A stretch of DNA of 64,000 nt from Thermoplasmata archaeon (GTDB taxonomy: Archaea; Thermoplasmatota; Thermoplasmata; Thermoplasmatales; Thermoplasmataceae). Positions 1-8,578 of this stretch are shown one piece after another (within the stretch, counting starts at the first letter, position 1; each line of letters opens with the position of its first letter). The stretch covers positions 5,477-69,476 of the forward strand of contig JAJZIN010000002.1 in assembly GCA_021810575.1 (NCBI GenBank). The letters are read 5' to 3'. Under the pieces are notes generated by a model that saw only the letters and a list, made by a program, of their open reading frames with translations, was not told the origin of the DNA and did not search any database. The translations under genes were made by a program, and so were the position numbers.

Positions 1-237
1 AACCTGATAATTTGTGGAATGCAATCGGAGCTTTGTGTTGACTCAACAATCAGGGATGCTTTTGCCCATGGATATAAAATCATTCTTGCATCAGATGGGC
101 ATAGCACATATGATAGAAAGAATATTAGTGCAGGTCAGATAGTGGAATTAGAAAACAGTGTACTTGGAGAATGGTTCGCAGATCTGAAAAGTAGTTCAGA
201 ACTGGCAAAATCTATTGAAGCCAAAAAATTCGATTAA
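1..237 (+). CDS. Isochorismatase-like cysteine hydrolase, C-terminal part
   Basis: The reading frame is already open at base 1, so the N-terminal part lies outside the window; about 78 residues remain. They carry the signature of the isochorismatase-like hydrolase superfamily: the segment CGMQSELCVDST, in which the Cys just before VDST is the family's catalytic nucleophile, followed by GYKIILASDGHSTYD and a closing helix. Family members hydrolyse amides or related bonds (nicotinamidase, N-carbamoyl hydrolases, isochorismatase), and the substrate cannot be told from this fragment. It ends 81 bases before a convergent gene. Confidence 0.8.
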   Translation, partial: NLIICGMQSELCVDSTIRDAFAHGYKIILASDGHSTYDRKNISAGQIVELENSVLGEWFADLKSSSELAKSIEAKKFD

Positions 238-277
238 TTACCATAGTGGATAATCCAAAAAATCTAAATTTTGTAAA

Positions 278-293
278 GGGTTTTTATAAACCC
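278..293. terminator. Short hairpin between convergent genes
   Basis: GGGTTT and AAACCC form a perfect six-base-pair stem around a four-base loop (TTAT). It lies in the 81-base gap between two convergent genes. It may help end transcription from either side, but archaeal termination usually relies on T tracts, so this role is inference. Confidence 0.3.
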
Positions 294-318
294 ATTGTTA
301 CGTCTACTCATTAATAAT

Positions 319-579
319 TTACACAAGTCTCTGTGCTTCGTATACTTCGTGTTTTGTTGGTGGATTTACCTTTTCGAGGAGATCTTTCATGTCTTTAACA
401 CTTGGTGCTTCCCAGTTGCATATTGCCATAGATTCAGATCCTATGACGTTTATGGATTTTAGCTGAAATCCTGCTGGAAGTTTTCCATCCTTGGACATCT
501 GCACTATGCTCCCTACAACCTTTGTTACCTCTTCTCCATTCTTTGGTTTCCATCTGTGCTCAACAATTACATTTGCCAT
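319..579 (-). CDS. Small conserved protein, possible dimeric alpha/beta-barrel
   Basis: This is an 86-residue protein with no signal peptide or membrane segment. A strand at the start (VIVEHRWKP), a helix with the VTKVVGSIVQM pattern, a strand containing SMAICNWEAPS and a final helix before VNPPTKHEV resemble a ferredoxin-like dimeric alpha/beta barrel (DUF3303/DUF4242 type). That assignment is by pattern only and the function is unknown. The ATG is preceded by GGTGATAA. It is transcribed divergently from the HTH_10 regulator, with only 66 bases between the two start codons, so one TATA-like element at 614-625 may serve both and the regulator may control it. Confidence 0.65.
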   Translation of the reverse strand: MANVIVEHRWKPKNGEEVTKVVGSIVQMSKDGKLPAGFQLKSINVIGSESMAICNWEAPSVKDMKDLLEKVNPPTKHEVYEAQRLV

Positions 580-613
580 TTTTTATCACCAATATTCATA
601 TCAATAGATAAGG

Positions 614-625
614 TATATATTTATA
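614..625 (+). promoter_or_regulatory. TATA box of the HTH_10 gene
   Basis: TATATATTTATA is centred about 26 bases before the ATG at 646, which predicts a leaderless transcript. The element is nearly symmetric and could also drive the divergent gene ending at 579. Confidence 0.55.
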
Positions 626-645
626 GCCAACGTGGATTGGCTTTC

Positions 646-1338
646 ATGAGGCAAATCGATCTTGTTATAGATAATCACCTTGCATTCAACCAGTTATCTA
701 AGGATTTTGCAAATATAAAATTCTTGAGATGGTGCAATTCTAATATAGACTACCTTGAATTCTACGGGAAAAATAATGATCTGAAGGCTCTAGAAGATGA
801 ATTTGCAAATATAGAACAGAAGCTTGGAACAACCATAGTCTACAGGGAGAACAAAGAAGGTAAGGTAGAACTCATGATGAAATGCAGGTGCAGCATCCAG
901 AATTCATCAATACGCATAGCTGAGTCACTCTATTCCCTGTGGAAAGGTCCAGTAGTTTACGATAATGGACTGGAAACTATTACTCTCATAGTCATTGAGA
1001 CTGGTACAATTGAAAAACTGATTCAGGCATTCGAAAAATATGGTGAGGTAAAAATAAAAAAGAGTAAGTCCATACATCCAGAAACACTGAGAAGTGTATC
1101 AACTGTTTCCGTATCTGATATTTTCTCCGACTTAACTGTAAAGCAGGCAAAAATTATGCAAATAGCACTTGCCAATGGCTACTTCAAAATACCAAAGGCC
1201 ACAGAAATAGAATCTCTTGCCAGAATTGTTTCCCTTTCTGAATCTACAGTTGAAGAGCACCTTAATAAGGCGAAGAACAGAATACTAAACAACATTTCAC
1301 CCTTTCTGGAACTGTTCTTTCTTTCTGAGCAGGAGTAA
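646..1338 (+). CDS. HTH_10 (bacterio-opsin activator-type) transcription regulator
   Basis: The product has 230 residues. The last 65 or so (about 163-215 plus a tail) match the HTH_10 domain of archaeal Bat-like regulators: LTVKQAKIMQIALANGYF, then the turn and recognition region LARIVSLSESTVEEHLNKA. The N-terminal 150 residues are an alpha/beta region that may sense a ligand; I cannot name the effector. An in-frame start exists at 556, but it would overlap the divergent gene and precede the TATA box, so the ATG at 646 is preferred. The gene sits just upstream of the ribosomal superoperon, separated from its promoter by about 85 bases. Confidence 0.8.
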   Translation: MRQIDLVIDNHLAFNQLSKDFANIKFLRWCNSNIDYLEFYGKNNDLKALEDEFANIEQKLGTTIVYRENKEGKVELMMKCRCSIQNSSIRIAESLYSLWKGPVVYDNGLETITLIVIETGTIEKLIQAFEKYGEVKIKKSKSIHPETLRSVSTVSVSDIFSDLTVKQAKIMQIALANGYFKIPKATEIESLARIVSLSESTVEEHLNKAKNRILNNISPFLELFFLSEQE

Positions 1339-1423
1339 GTTTCCAAAAAGTATGACTATCTACCATCATATATACCAGTGCACCATGCTTAACAATCCAT
1401 AGAACGAAAAGGAATTAATAAAT

Positions 1424-1432
1424 CTTTAAATA
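1424..1432 (+). promoter_or_regulatory. Probable promoter of the ribosomal superoperon
   Basis: CTTTAAATA is the best TATA-like element upstream of rpl3. Initiation about 26 bases downstream (near 1454) would leave a leader of roughly 95 bases, unusually long for this window, where most first genes look leaderless. The leader ends in GAGGTG, seven to eight bases before the rpl3 ATG. Confidence 0.45.
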
Positions 1433-1548
1433 CGGTCTTACATTATCTGAAAGAACAGACCATACACCAGTGGCAATGTTAAGGCATCCACAGTTGAGCA
1501 CAAAAATTTTTGTTGCAAAACAGGTGTAACGGTAGAGGTGAAAAAAAT

Positions 1549-2538
1549 ATGGCAACACCACATCATCCTAGAAGAGGATCTATTGGATACTATCACAGAA
1601 AGAGAAAGCCTAGCTTAAAGTCTACAATCAGAAGCTGGCCAGAGATTGAGGGAAATGTTAAAATCCAATCTTTTGGAGGTTACAAGGTTGGTATGACACA
1701 TGTTGAGATGGTAGATTACAGAAAGAGTAGTACAACAGCAGGAAGAAATATAATGGCTGCTGTAACAGTAGTTGAGGTACCACCAGCAAAGGTAGTTTGT
1801 GTCAGGGGATATTCTGAAACCGAAGACGGATTAAGAGTAACCTATGAAAAGTGGGCAGACAATCTGGATAAGGAGATTTTTGAAGTAATTCCAGAGGTAA
1901 AAAAGAAAAACGAAAGAGAAATTCCACAGGATCTCACAGAAGTTAGAGTTATGCTGATGCTTCAGCCATGGCTTATCACAGGGGTTCCAAAGAAAATACC
2001 TGATATTTATGAAGCCAGAATTGGGGGTTCAACAGTAGACGCCAGAATCAAATATGCCACTGAAAAACTGGGAAAAGAAATAGAATTTACAGACTTTTCA
2101 AAACCAGGAAACTTTGTGGATGTTATATCAGTGACCAAGGGAAAGGGATTCACAGGTCACGTTGAGAGATTTGGAGTCAAACTTCTTCCAACAAAAAATA
2201 GAAATCACAGGAGAATGATAGGAACACTGGGTCCATGGCACCCAGACTGGATAAGATGGCAGGTTCCTCAGGCAGGACAAATGGGATCGCACCAGAGGAC
2301 GCAACAGAACATGAGGATCATAAAATATGCCAAATCCCAGGGTCAGGATGATATCAACGTTAAAGGAGGATTTGTAAACTACGGATTGGTTAGAACAAAT
2401 TATGTATTGATTCACGGTTCAGTTCCAGGTCCAATAAAGAGGTTAATTAAATTCAGGGATCCATCAAGGCAGAAATCTCCATCTGTTGAGAATCTGGAAG
2501 TTGCATATATATCCAGGGAATCCAAGCAGGGTGATTAA
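1549..2538 (+). CDS. rpl3: Large-subunit ribosomal protein uL3
   Basis: uL3 is an early assembly protein of the large subunit whose extended arm reaches the peptidyl-transferase centre. The 329-residue product begins MATPHHPRRGSIGYYHRKR, has the archaeal hallmark GYKVGMTHVEM near residue 45, and the KGKGFTGHVERFGVKLLP segment that contacts 23S rRNA. Length is normal for archaea. The ATG at 1549 is chosen over an upstream in-frame TTG because it follows a GAGGTG ribosome binding site and matches the family N-terminus. It is the first gene of the superoperon, with rpl4 two bases downstream. Confidence 0.97.
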   Translation: MATPHHPRRGSIGYYHRKRKPSLKSTIRSWPEIEGNVKIQSFGGYKVGMTHVEMVDYRKSSTTAGRNIMAAVTVVEVPPAKVVCVRGYSETEDGLRVTYEKWADNLDKEIFEVIPEVKKKNEREIPQDLTEVRVMLMLQPWLITGVPKKIPDIYEARIGGSTVDARIKYATEKLGKEIEFTDFSKPGNFVDVISVTKGKGFTGHVERFGVKLLPTKNRNHRRMIGTLGPWHPDWIRWQVPQAGQMGSHQRTQQNMRIIKYAKSQGQDDINVKGGFVNYGLVRTNYVLIHGSVPGPIKRLIKFRDPSRQKSPSVENLEVAYISRESKQGD

Positions 2539-2540
2539 AA

Positions 2541-3296
2541 ATGAAAACATCAGTTTACAATATGGAAGGAAAGGTTGATCACGAGGTAGAGGTACCTCAA
2601 ATTTTCCAGTCTGAGTTAAGAGAAGATATAATGCAGAAGGCTTTCAGAGCAGTAACACTTTCATACAGAAAGCCCTACGGCTCCTCACCCAATGCAGGAC
2701 TGAGGAGAGTTGGGCATACATCAGGGCCAGGAATGGGTATTTCTAGAATGCCCAGAGTATCCGGAAGTTCAAGGGCAGTATTACTCGGAAGCACAAAGGG
2801 AGGTAGAAGTCCACATTCTCCAAGAGCAGAGAAGGTACTCAAATTAAAGATAAACAAGAAAGAAAAAGATATAGCATGGAAAACTGCATTGACCATGGCT
2901 GCAAATGCTGAAATGGTAAGGAAGAGAGGTCACATGTTTTCTGAAGAACTTACCTTCCCTGTTGTTGTTAATGATGATATTAACAATATTAGAAAGACCA
3001 GGGAGGCAAGAAATTTCCTTCAGTCTCTTGGTGTATGGGACGATATAGAAAGGGCGAAGGACAGAACAAAGATCAGGGCTGGCAGAGGTACAATGAGGAA
3101 CAGGACGTACAGGACACCAAAGAGCATTCTTATTGTAACAGACTCTCCCATGCATCTTACAGCCTTTAAATCTCTTCCAGGAGTTGAGGTATCGCACTGT
3201 AAAAATATTTCAATATCAAAACTCGCTCCAGGAGGAAAAGGAGGAAGACTGATCCTTTTTACCGAAAGTTCAATTAAGAATATGGGGGTAGAATGA
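2541..3296 (+). CDS. rpl4: Large-subunit ribosomal protein uL4
   Basis: uL4 lines the peptide exit tunnel together with uL22 and is an early 23S rRNA binder. The 251-residue product has the usual globular domain plus the long basic loop that enters the tunnel (around residues 45-100, with PYGSSPNAG and RVSGSSRAVLLGSTKGGR). It starts two bases after rpl3 and its last four bases (ATGA) overlap the start of rpl23, so the two are likely translationally coupled. The size is typical for archaeal and eukaryotic uL4. Confidence 0.96.
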   Translation: MKTSVYNMEGKVDHEVEVPQIFQSELREDIMQKAFRAVTLSYRKPYGSSPNAGLRRVGHTSGPGMGISRMPRVSGSSRAVLLGSTKGGRSPHSPRAEKVLKLKINKKEKDIAWKTALTMAANAEMVRKRGHMFSEELTFPVVVNDDINNIRKTREARNFLQSLGVWDDIERAKDRTKIRAGRGTMRNRTYRTPKSILIVTDSPMHLTAFKSLPGVEVSHCKNISISKLAPGGKGGRLILFTESSIKNMGVE

Positions 3297-3550
3297 AGAT
3301 GGAAGACGTTATTATTTCACCAACTGCAACAGAAAAAACCATGATACAAAGTCAGACTGAAAACAAACTTACATTTATAGTTAGCAGGAAGGCAACAAAG
3401 AAACAAATAAAAGAAGATGTGGAGAAACAGTTCAATGTAAAGGTTGAAAAAATAAATGTTCTCTACACAAAGAGAGGAAAAAAAGCAGTGATTAAACTTG
3501 CTCCAGAGTTTAATGCTGAAGAGATTGGAGAGAGGATAGGAATTTACTGA
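3293..3550 (+). CDS. rpl23: Large-subunit ribosomal protein uL23
   Basis: uL23 sits at the polypeptide exit and forms part of the docking site for SRP and the Sec translocon. The 85-residue product shows the family pattern: PTATEKTM near the N-terminus, KLTFIVSRKATKKQIKEDVEKQF in the middle and VEKINVLYTKRGKKAVIKLAPE. The ATG at 3293 overlaps the rpl4 stop as ATGA; a second ATG two codons later is possible. A nine-base gap precedes rpl2. Confidence 0.95.
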   Translation: MKMEDVIISPTATEKTMIQSQTENKLTFIVSRKATKKQIKEDVEKQFNVKVEKINVLYTKRGKKAVIKLAPEFNAEEIGERIGIY

Positions 3551-3559
3551 GGTATTAAA

Positions 3560-4255
3560 ATGGGTAAACTATTAATAACACAGAGAAGAGGAAAGGGCAA
3601 ACTGGTGTTCAGGAGTCCTGGGCATAGACATGTGAGCCCAATGAGAATACCCGAGGACGGAAATTACAAAGTAAAAGATATTATTCACGCCCCGGGCAGG
3701 ACGTCACCAGTTCTGGTCCTTGATGGTACTAACAAGAAAAAACTGTACCAAATAGCATTCAACGGTGCATACGTTGACCAGACAGTTAACATAGGTAAAA
3801 TAGAAAATCCCAAAAGTGGGGATTCTACTTACCTTGGATTTATTCCAGACGGCTCTCTGGTTCATAACATAGAAACAGTACCGGGTGATGGAGGAAAACT
3901 CTGCAGGACTGCAGGTGCATACTCTCAGGTAATAAGTCACGGGGAATTTGTTTCAATAAAATTGCCGTCAGGAGCTATAAAGAATGTGAATCCACAGTGC
4001 AGAGCAACAGTAGGAGTTGTTGCTGGTACAGGAGCGAAAGATATTCCAATCCTAAAGGCTGGAAGACACATACACTATCTTCAGAGCAAGGCTAAAAAGG
4101 CCTATACTGTAAGAGGTGTTGCAATGAATGCGGTGAACCATCCTCATGGAGGAGGAAATCATCAGCACGTTGGTAGACCAAGCACAGTTGGAAGGGGTAC
4201 ACCACCAGGAAGGAAAGTAGGAAGATTATCACCTAAAAGGAGGAAGATTAAATGA
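3560..4255 (+). CDS. rpl2: Large-subunit ribosomal protein uL2
   Basis: uL2 is needed for subunit joining and for peptidyl-transferase activity. The 231-residue product contains the universally conserved loop [17 protein letters not shown], which holds the His implicated in the active-site environment, followed by the basic [17 protein letters not shown] tail. The first domain is OB-like and the second SH3-like. It begins [13 protein letters not shown] after a GAGGT ribosome binding site, and its stop overlaps the rps19 start as ATGA. Confidence 0.97.
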   Translation: MGKLLITQRRGKGKLVFRSPGHRHVSPMRIPEDGNYKVKDIIHAPGRTSPVLVLDGTNKKKLYQIAFNGAYVDQTVNIGKIENPKSGDSTYLGFIPDGSLVHNIETVPGDGGKLCRTAGAYSQVISHGEFVSIKLPSGAIKNVNPQCRATVGVVAGTGAKDIPILKAGRHIHYLQSKAKKAYTVRGVAMNAVNHPHGGGNHQHVGRPSTVGRGTPPGRKVGRLSPKRRKIK

Positions 4256-4707
4256 CCACAAATAGGCAGGCATCAGCGAAGTCCATAAGAAGGAGGAGCA
4301 GGAAGTCCCAAAAAGTTGCCATGGGCAGATCCAAGGAATTCAAATACAAGGGATATACACTGGAAGAGCTCCAGAAAATGGACAGGGAAAAGCTCATGGA
4401 AGTGTTTCCAGCAAGAGTAAGAAGAAGCTTAAAAAGAGAAATGGGGCCAGATCAAAAGATAGTAGTAAAGAGACTACTTGGAAAGAAACCTGAAATCAGG
4501 ACACATGTAAGGGACCTTATAATTCTTCCCAGATATGTTGGAAAAATAGTGCACGTTCACAACGGTAAAAGTTACGTAAAATTCGAACTTAAAGCTGAAA
4601 TGATTGGACATTATGTAGGAGAATTCGCATTAACAAGGGGAGAAGTAAAGCACTCTGGACCAGGAGTAGGTGCAACAAGGTCTTCAAAGTTCATGCCACT
4701 GAAGTGA
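4252..4707 (+). CDS. rps19: Small-subunit ribosomal protein uS19
   Basis: uS19 is in the head of the 30S subunit beside uS13 and contacts the A-site finger. The 151-residue protein has the archaeal/eukaryotic N-terminal extension (about 50 residues, basic) before the core motif [20 protein letters not shown], and ends in the diagnostic [18 protein letters not shown]. It overlaps rpl2 by four bases and is followed after six bases by rpl22. Confidence 0.96.
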   Translation: MTTNRQASAKSIRRRSRKSQKVAMGRSKEFKYKGYTLEELQKMDREKLMEVFPARVRRSLKREMGPDQKIVVKRLLGKKPEIRTHVRDLIILPRYVGKIVHVHNGKSYVKFELKAEMIGHYVGEFALTRGEVKHSGPGVGATRSSKFMPLK

Positions 4708-4713
4708 TTTAAA

Positions 4714-5163
4714 ATGAAAGGATACTCATTAAATGAAATACCGGAAAAATCTGCCAGATCCATAAGGAAGAACTGTAACATCTCCCTGAAGGATGCAGTA
4801 AATATAGCACATAATCTGAAAGGAATGAACCTCTCAAAGGCAGAGGCACTTCTAGATGATGTAATGAACAAGCAGAGACCAATAAAATATTTTAGATATC
4901 TGGATTCAGTATCACACAGGAAGGGATATGGTCCTGGTAGATACCCTGTCAGAGCAGTCAAGCAATTCAAAACACTGATAGATAACGTGAAAGCTAATGC
5001 GGAATTCAAGGGGCTAGATACGGACTCACTAAGGATAAGCTTAATAACAGCAAATAAAGGACCAATGCTGAAGAGATTCACACCTAAGGCATATGGGAGA
5101 GCTGGTGCGAACAACAGGGATATGGTTCATCTCTCCATTGTTGTAGAGGAGGTTGAAGAATGA
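4714..5163 (+). CDS. rpl22: Large-subunit ribosomal protein uL22
   Basis: uL22 lines the nascent peptide tunnel opposite uL4. The 149-residue product has the family core ([25 protein letters not shown], then a segment with [15 protein letters not shown]) and a C-terminal hairpin including [12 protein letters not shown], the archaeal version of the tunnel loop. It ends in an acidic EEVEE tail, and its stop codon overlaps the rps3 start. Confidence 0.95.
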   Translation: MKGYSLNEIPEKSARSIRKNCNISLKDAVNIAHNLKGMNLSKAEALLDDVMNKQRPIKYFRYLDSVSHRKGYGPGRYPVRAVKQFKTLIDNVKANAEFKGLDTDSLRISLITANKGPMLKRFTPKAYGRAGANNRDMVHLSIVVEEVEE

Positions 5164-5822
5164 AAGAGAGAAAGTTCATTAACGAAAGTATAAAAAGACT
5201 TCTCGTTTCAGAATATGTCAGGAAAGAAACGGACAGTGCTGGCTTCGGTGGAATTGAAATGAAGAGAAATCTTCTTGATACATCAATACAGCTAGTGGTA
5301 AACAAACCGGGTCTTGTCATAGGCAGAAGGGGATCAAAGGTTCAGGAGATTGAAGAGACACTAAAGAATAGATTCAAAATTGAAGGCCCAAGGATAGAAG
5401 TCAAGGAGGTAAAGAACCCTGACCTTAATCCGCAGATCGTTTCAAAGAAGATTGCAATGTCTCTTGAGAAAGGATGGGCCTACAGAAAGGCAGGAAACAC
5501 TGCACTGAGAAGAATTATTGAAAGCAATGCAAGGGGCGTAATGATCAAGATCGGTGGAAAGATATCCGGTGAAAGAGCCAGAAGCCAAAAATTCTTCTTT
5601 GGTTCGATAAAGTACTCTGGTGAACCTGCAAGAAGTGGTATAGAATATGGTTTCTCAACAGCAAAGCTGAAACTTGGAATCATAGGGGTTTCTGTCAGAA
5701 TACTGAACTGGGACTACAAGCTTCCAGATGATATAAAGGTAAACAACTCAAATTTAGTAATGAAGGAGGTGAACACAGAAAATGTCGGAATTGAAGCCGG
5801 ACCAGTTGAGAAAAATGAATAA
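5160..5822 (+). CDS. rps3: Small-subunit ribosomal protein uS3 (KH domain)
   Basis: uS3 forms part of the mRNA entry channel and helps unwind mRNA. The 220-residue product has a type II KH domain with the GxxG loop in [16 protein letters not shown], followed by the C-terminal domain ([20 protein letters not shown], a stretch conserved in archaeal and eukaryotic uS3). Its C-terminal codons overlap rpl29 by 41 bases in another frame, a longer overlap than elsewhere in the operon. Confidence 0.96.
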   Translation: MKERKFINESIKRLLVSEYVRKETDSAGFGGIEMKRNLLDTSIQLVVNKPGLVIGRRGSKVQEIEETLKNRFKIEGPRIEVKEVKNPDLNPQIVSKKIAMSLEKGWAYRKAGNTALRRIIESNARGVMIKIGGKISGERARSQKFFFGSIKYSGEPARSGIEYGFSTAKLKLGIIGVSVRILNWDYKLPDDIKVNNSNLVMKEVNTENVGIEAGPVEKNE

Positions 5823-5988
5823 GGACGAGAGAGACGAAAGAATGAAGGAGCTCAAGGAGAATCTTCTTAGACAGAGGGCAAGTGTCGCCATGGGAGGATC
5901 ACCTTTGAATCCAGGATTGATAAAGTCCATAAGGCGCCAGATCGCCAGGATACGAACAGTCGATCACGAGGAGGAAACTAAAAGATGA
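5782..5988 (+). CDS. rpl29: Large-subunit ribosomal protein uL29
   Basis: uL29 is a small two-helix protein at the exit of the peptide tunnel, near the SRP docking site. The 68-residue product has the family pattern: a first helix with [23 protein letters not shown], then a Gly/Pro-containing turn and a second basic helix, [14 protein letters not shown]. The ATG is inside the end of rps3 (41-base overlap) and is preceded by GGAGGTG. Its stop overlaps the next gene as ATGA. Confidence 0.94.
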   Translation: MSELKPDQLRKMNKDERDERMKELKENLLRQRASVAMGGSPLNPGLIKSIRRQIARIRTVDHEEETKR

Positions 5989-6287
5989 AGGATAAGAACT
6001 TTACAGGAATCCCAAAGGAACTGCAGCCATGGGATGGATTTACCAGAGATACCATGGCAGTAAGAATAACAGTTGATAAAAGAAGATATGGCAAAAACGT
6101 GACCATCATTGAGGGTATTGATCCGAAGATGGAAGATGTTGATGATATAGCGAAACAGCTGAAAAGAAAAGTTGCTTCGGGGGGAACTGTAAAGGAAGGC
6201 AGGATTATCGAATTGCAGGGCGATCACAGGGATTCTGTAAAGAAGTATCTTGAAAGCATCGGATTCAAAACGGAGGTTGTAGGATAA
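5985..6287 (+). CDS. Translation initiation factor aIF1 (SUI1 family)
   Basis: aIF1/SUI1 monitors start-codon selection at the P site of the 30S subunit. The 100-residue product has the SUI1 domain: RITVDKRRYGKNVTIIEGID, KQLKRKVASGGTVKEGRIIELQG and the final DSVKKYLESIGF, ending in two more strands. Location between rpl29 and rnp1 is a familiar archaeal arrangement. It shares four bases with rpl29, and its stop overlaps the rnp1 start. Confidence 0.93.
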   Translation: MKDKNFTGIPKELQPWDGFTRDTMAVRITVDKRRYGKNVTIIEGIDPKMEDVDDIAKQLKRKVASGGTVKEGRIIELQGDHRDSVKKYLESIGFKTEVVG

Positions 6288-6577
6288 TGGTCTATAACAT
6301 TTATGGAGAAGAATATCTCGGAAGAAAAATAACTGTACTAAATTCAAAAAACAGACAACTTCTGGGAGTCACGGGAATCGTGGTCAAGGAGACAAAGAAT
6401 ATGTTCTCCATAGAAAAATCTGACATGGTGAGGCAAATACCAAAGGATTCATGTGATTTCAACGTAAATGTGGAAGGAACTAATTATCTGATAAAGGGAA
6501 ACCTGATTCGATACAGACCTGAAAATCGACTTAAGGAACTGAGGAAGATCAATAAAAATTTAAGGAGGATGAACTAA
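6287..6577 (+). CDS. rnp1: Ribonuclease P protein component 1 (Rpp29/Pop4 family)
   Basis: Rnp1 is a protein subunit of archaeal RNase P, which trims the 5' leaders of tRNAs; it partners with Rpp21. The 96-residue product has the Sm-like barrel of Pop4/Rpp29: GEEYLGRKITVLNSKNRQLLGVTGIVVKET, then the strand with NLIRYRPENRLKELRK. Position between aIF1 and rps17 is conserved across many archaea. The next gene starts at the base after its stop. Confidence 0.92.
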   Translation: MVYNIYGEEYLGRKITVLNSKNRQLLGVTGIVVKETKNMFSIEKSDMVRQIPKDSCDFNVNVEGTNYLIKGNLIRYRPENRLKELRKINKNLRRMN

Positions 6578-6904
6578 ATGACAAGAAACATAGGACTTGA
6601 CATTGCACCACCGGAAAAGCAGTGTGAAGATAAGAAATGTCCGTACCACTCAAATCTGAGTGTAAGGGGAAGAGTAATCATAGGCACAGTTGTTTCAAAG
6701 GGAATGGTAAACAGTGTGGTAGTAAGGAGAGAATTTAAGAAATTCAACTCAAAGTATGAGAGAAATATAAAATCTATATCGAGCTATCATGTACACCTAC
6801 CTCCCTGTATTGAGGTGAAGAACGGAGATAGAGTTCTCTTCACGGAATGCAGGAAACTTGCAAAGACAATATCGCACGTTGTTGTAGGGAGGCTGGATCA
6901 ATGA
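6578..6904 (+). CDS. rps17: Small-subunit ribosomal protein uS17
   Basis: uS17 is a primary 16S rRNA binder with an OB fold. The 108-residue product has the archaeal N-terminal extension (MTRNIGLDIAPPEKQCEDKKCPYH, including a CxxxxC pair) followed by the core RGRVIIGTVVSKGMVNSVVVRR and a segment with YHVHLPPCIEVKNGD, ending with the LAKTISHVVVG motif. Its stop overlaps the rpl14 start as ATGA. Confidence 0.95.
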   Translation: MTRNIGLDIAPPEKQCEDKKCPYHSNLSVRGRVIIGTVVSKGMVNSVVVRREFKKFNSKYERNIKSISSYHVHLPPCIEVKNGDRVLFTECRKLAKTISHVVVGRLDQ

Positions 6905-7299
6905 AGGGTATAGCCGGAAGGCAGTCAAGAGGATTACCACTTGGAGCACGAATGGTATGCGCAGATAATAGCGGTGCCAAAATTGTAAGTCTAATTAATG
7001 TAAAAGCATGGCACGGAGTCGCAAGAAGGGTTCCAGCAGCAGGTGTTGGTGACATGTTTATAGCAAGCGTTAAAAAAGGAGGTCCAGACGTTAGGGCAAA
7101 GGTTGTTTACGCAGTGGTGATAAGACAGAAGCGGCCCTATAGAAGAGCAGATGGCTCAATTATTTCATTTGAGGAAAATGCAGCCGTACTGGTAACACCT
7201 GATGGTGAAGTAAGAGGATCAGAAATAAAGGGACCAGTGGCCAGGGAAGCAGCCGAAAGATGGCCAAGAATAGCCGCCATTGCATCCACTATAGTTTAG
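6901..7299 (+). CDS. rpl14: Large-subunit ribosomal protein uL14
   Basis: uL14 forms inter-subunit bridges and is the docking site for the anti-association factor aIF6. The 132-residue product begins MKGIAGRQSRGLPLGARMVCADNSGAK and carries the conserved RRVPAAGVGDMFIASVKKG and GEVRGSEIKGPVAREAAERWP segments. A longer in-frame start at 6847 lies deep inside rps17 and would add residues absent from the family, so the ATG overlapping the rps17 stop is used. Confidence 0.96.
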   Translation: MKGIAGRQSRGLPLGARMVCADNSGAKIVSLINVKAWHGVARRVPAAGVGDMFIASVKKGGPDVRAKVVYAVVIRQKRPYRRADGSIISFEENAAVLVTPDGEVRGSEIKGPVAREAAERWPRIAAIASTIV

Positions 7300-7310
7300 G
7301 TGAAAAGAAG

Positions 7311-7865
7311 ATGATGAATAAGGTAAAGGTAACACTGGAAAAAGACCTCAGGAAAAAACTAGGAATTAGACAGTTTCCCATAATGAGAGGAGATATAGTT
7401 AAGATAATTAAGGGGAGCAGGAGAGGAGAAGGTGGAAAAGTTTCATCAGTCGACCACAGGCACTCACTTGTAATAATTGATGGAATAAATATTGCAAAGG
7501 CTGATGGAAAGGAAAAGTCATTCCCAATACAGCCAGAAAAAATAGAAATAACAAAACTCGACCTCAATATGGAAGAAAGGTCAGAAAGAATAAGAGAACT
7601 TGCAGCAATGAAGAACATTGTTCTCAACGATCAGGTACTGGAAGAATACTCTACCAAGAATGAACCTGAAGCTCAGGAGGAGATTGAGCAGCCACAGGAT
7701 GAAACTACTGAGTCTCAGACGGAAAAAGTATCCGAAGAAGAACCAGGAGAGGAAAGTGAAATCCCAAGCAACTCCAGTGAAGAGGAGTTACCTGAAGAGG
7801 AAAACGAGGAAAAAGATGAGGATGAGCAAAAAGATCCAGAAGAAGATGAAGGAGATGAACAGTAA
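7311..7865 (+). CDS. rpl24: Large-subunit ribosomal protein uL24 with long acidic tail
   Basis: uL24 starts large-subunit assembly and lies near the tunnel exit. The KOW motif is visible at about residues 25-60 (MRGDIVKIIKGSRRGEGGKV and the following strand), followed by IQPEKIEITKLDL. Archaeal uL24 is usually around 120-160 residues; this one has 184 because residues 117-184 are a tail made mostly of Glu, Asp, Ser, Gln and Pro. The ATG-ATG at 7311 follows TTTAGGTGAAAAGAAG; an upstream start at 7260 inside rpl14 is rejected. The stop codon overlaps the start of rps4e by one base. Confidence 0.94.
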   Translation: MMNKVKVTLEKDLRKKLGIRQFPIMRGDIVKIIKGSRRGEGGKVSSVDHRHSLVIIDGINIAKADGKEKSFPIQPEKIEITKLDLNMEERSERIRELAAMKNIVLNDQVLEEYSTKNEPEAQEEIEQPQDETTESQTEKVSEEEPGEESEIPSNSSEEELPEEENEEKDEDEQKDPEEDEGDEQ

Positions 7866-8578
7866 TGATAAATAAAACTAAAAGGCAGATGATCCCAAGA
7901 GTTGTAAAAATTCCAAGGAAGAAGTATTTCTGGGGAGCAACTTCAATGCCCGGACCACACAAAAGGAACGCATCTGTACCGATGTTACATGTATTGAGAG
8001 ATTACCTATCTCTTGGAGACAAGGAGAGAGAAATCACAAGACTACTAAATAATAAATTCGTGATGGTAGATGGAAAAGCAATTAAGGAAAAGAAATATCC
8101 TGCCGGCTTCATGGACCTTATCACGATACCAGAACTCAAGAAGAGTTACAGGATTCTTTACGATAAACTGGGAAGATTAACACCAGTTCCTGAGAAGGAA
8201 GAAAATTCAAACGTCAAACCAAGAAAGGTTCTAAACAAATACACCATTAAAGGGGGAAAGACGATGATTGCATGCCACGATGGATACACATTCATTAGTG
8301 ATAACAAGGGCATATCCACGGGTGACGTGGTTCTATACAATGTAAAGGATAAGAAGATTGATGGAACCATAAAACTTCAGGAAGGCTCAAAGGTTTTCCT
8401 CACAGGAGGAAATCACGTCGGATCAATAGCAACTGTGAAATCCATAGAGGTAAGTAAATCATCCCAGTCTAACCTTATTTCAATGGAAGAAGGATTTGCT
8501 ACCATTGAGGAATATGTATTTCCTATAGGAAACCTCAAATTTAACAGTACAGAGTTCACTGGGGGTGAAAGCCAGTGA
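7865..8578 (+). CDS. rps4e: Small-subunit ribosomal protein eS4
   Basis: eS4 occurs only in archaea and eukaryotes and binds the 5' body of 16S rRNA. The 237-residue product has the order expected: a basic N-terminus with PGPHKRNASVPM, an S4-like RNA-binding domain (LLNNKFVMVDGKAIKEKKYPAGFMDLI), then a KOW-type segment late in the protein (GSKVFLTGGNHVGSIATVKSI). Its stop overlaps rpl5 as GTGA. Confidence 0.95.
   Translation: MINKTKRQMIPRVVKIPRKKYFWGATSMPGPHKRNASVPMLHVLRDYLSLGDKEREITRLLNNKFVMVDGKAIKEKKYPAGFMDLITIPELKKSYRILYDKLGRLTPVPEKEENSNVKPRKVLNKYTIKGGKTMIACHDGYTFISDNKGISTGDVVLYNVKDKKIDGTIKLQEGSKVFLTGGNHVGSIATVKSIEVSKSSQSNLISMEEGFATIEEYVFPIGNLKFNSTEFTGGESQ

Noticed and set aside
1339..1548. 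Repeat pair in the rpl3 upstream region (ATACCAGTG and ATACACCAGTGG)
   Set aside because: Similarity is short and imperfect and could arise by chance in AT-rich DNA.
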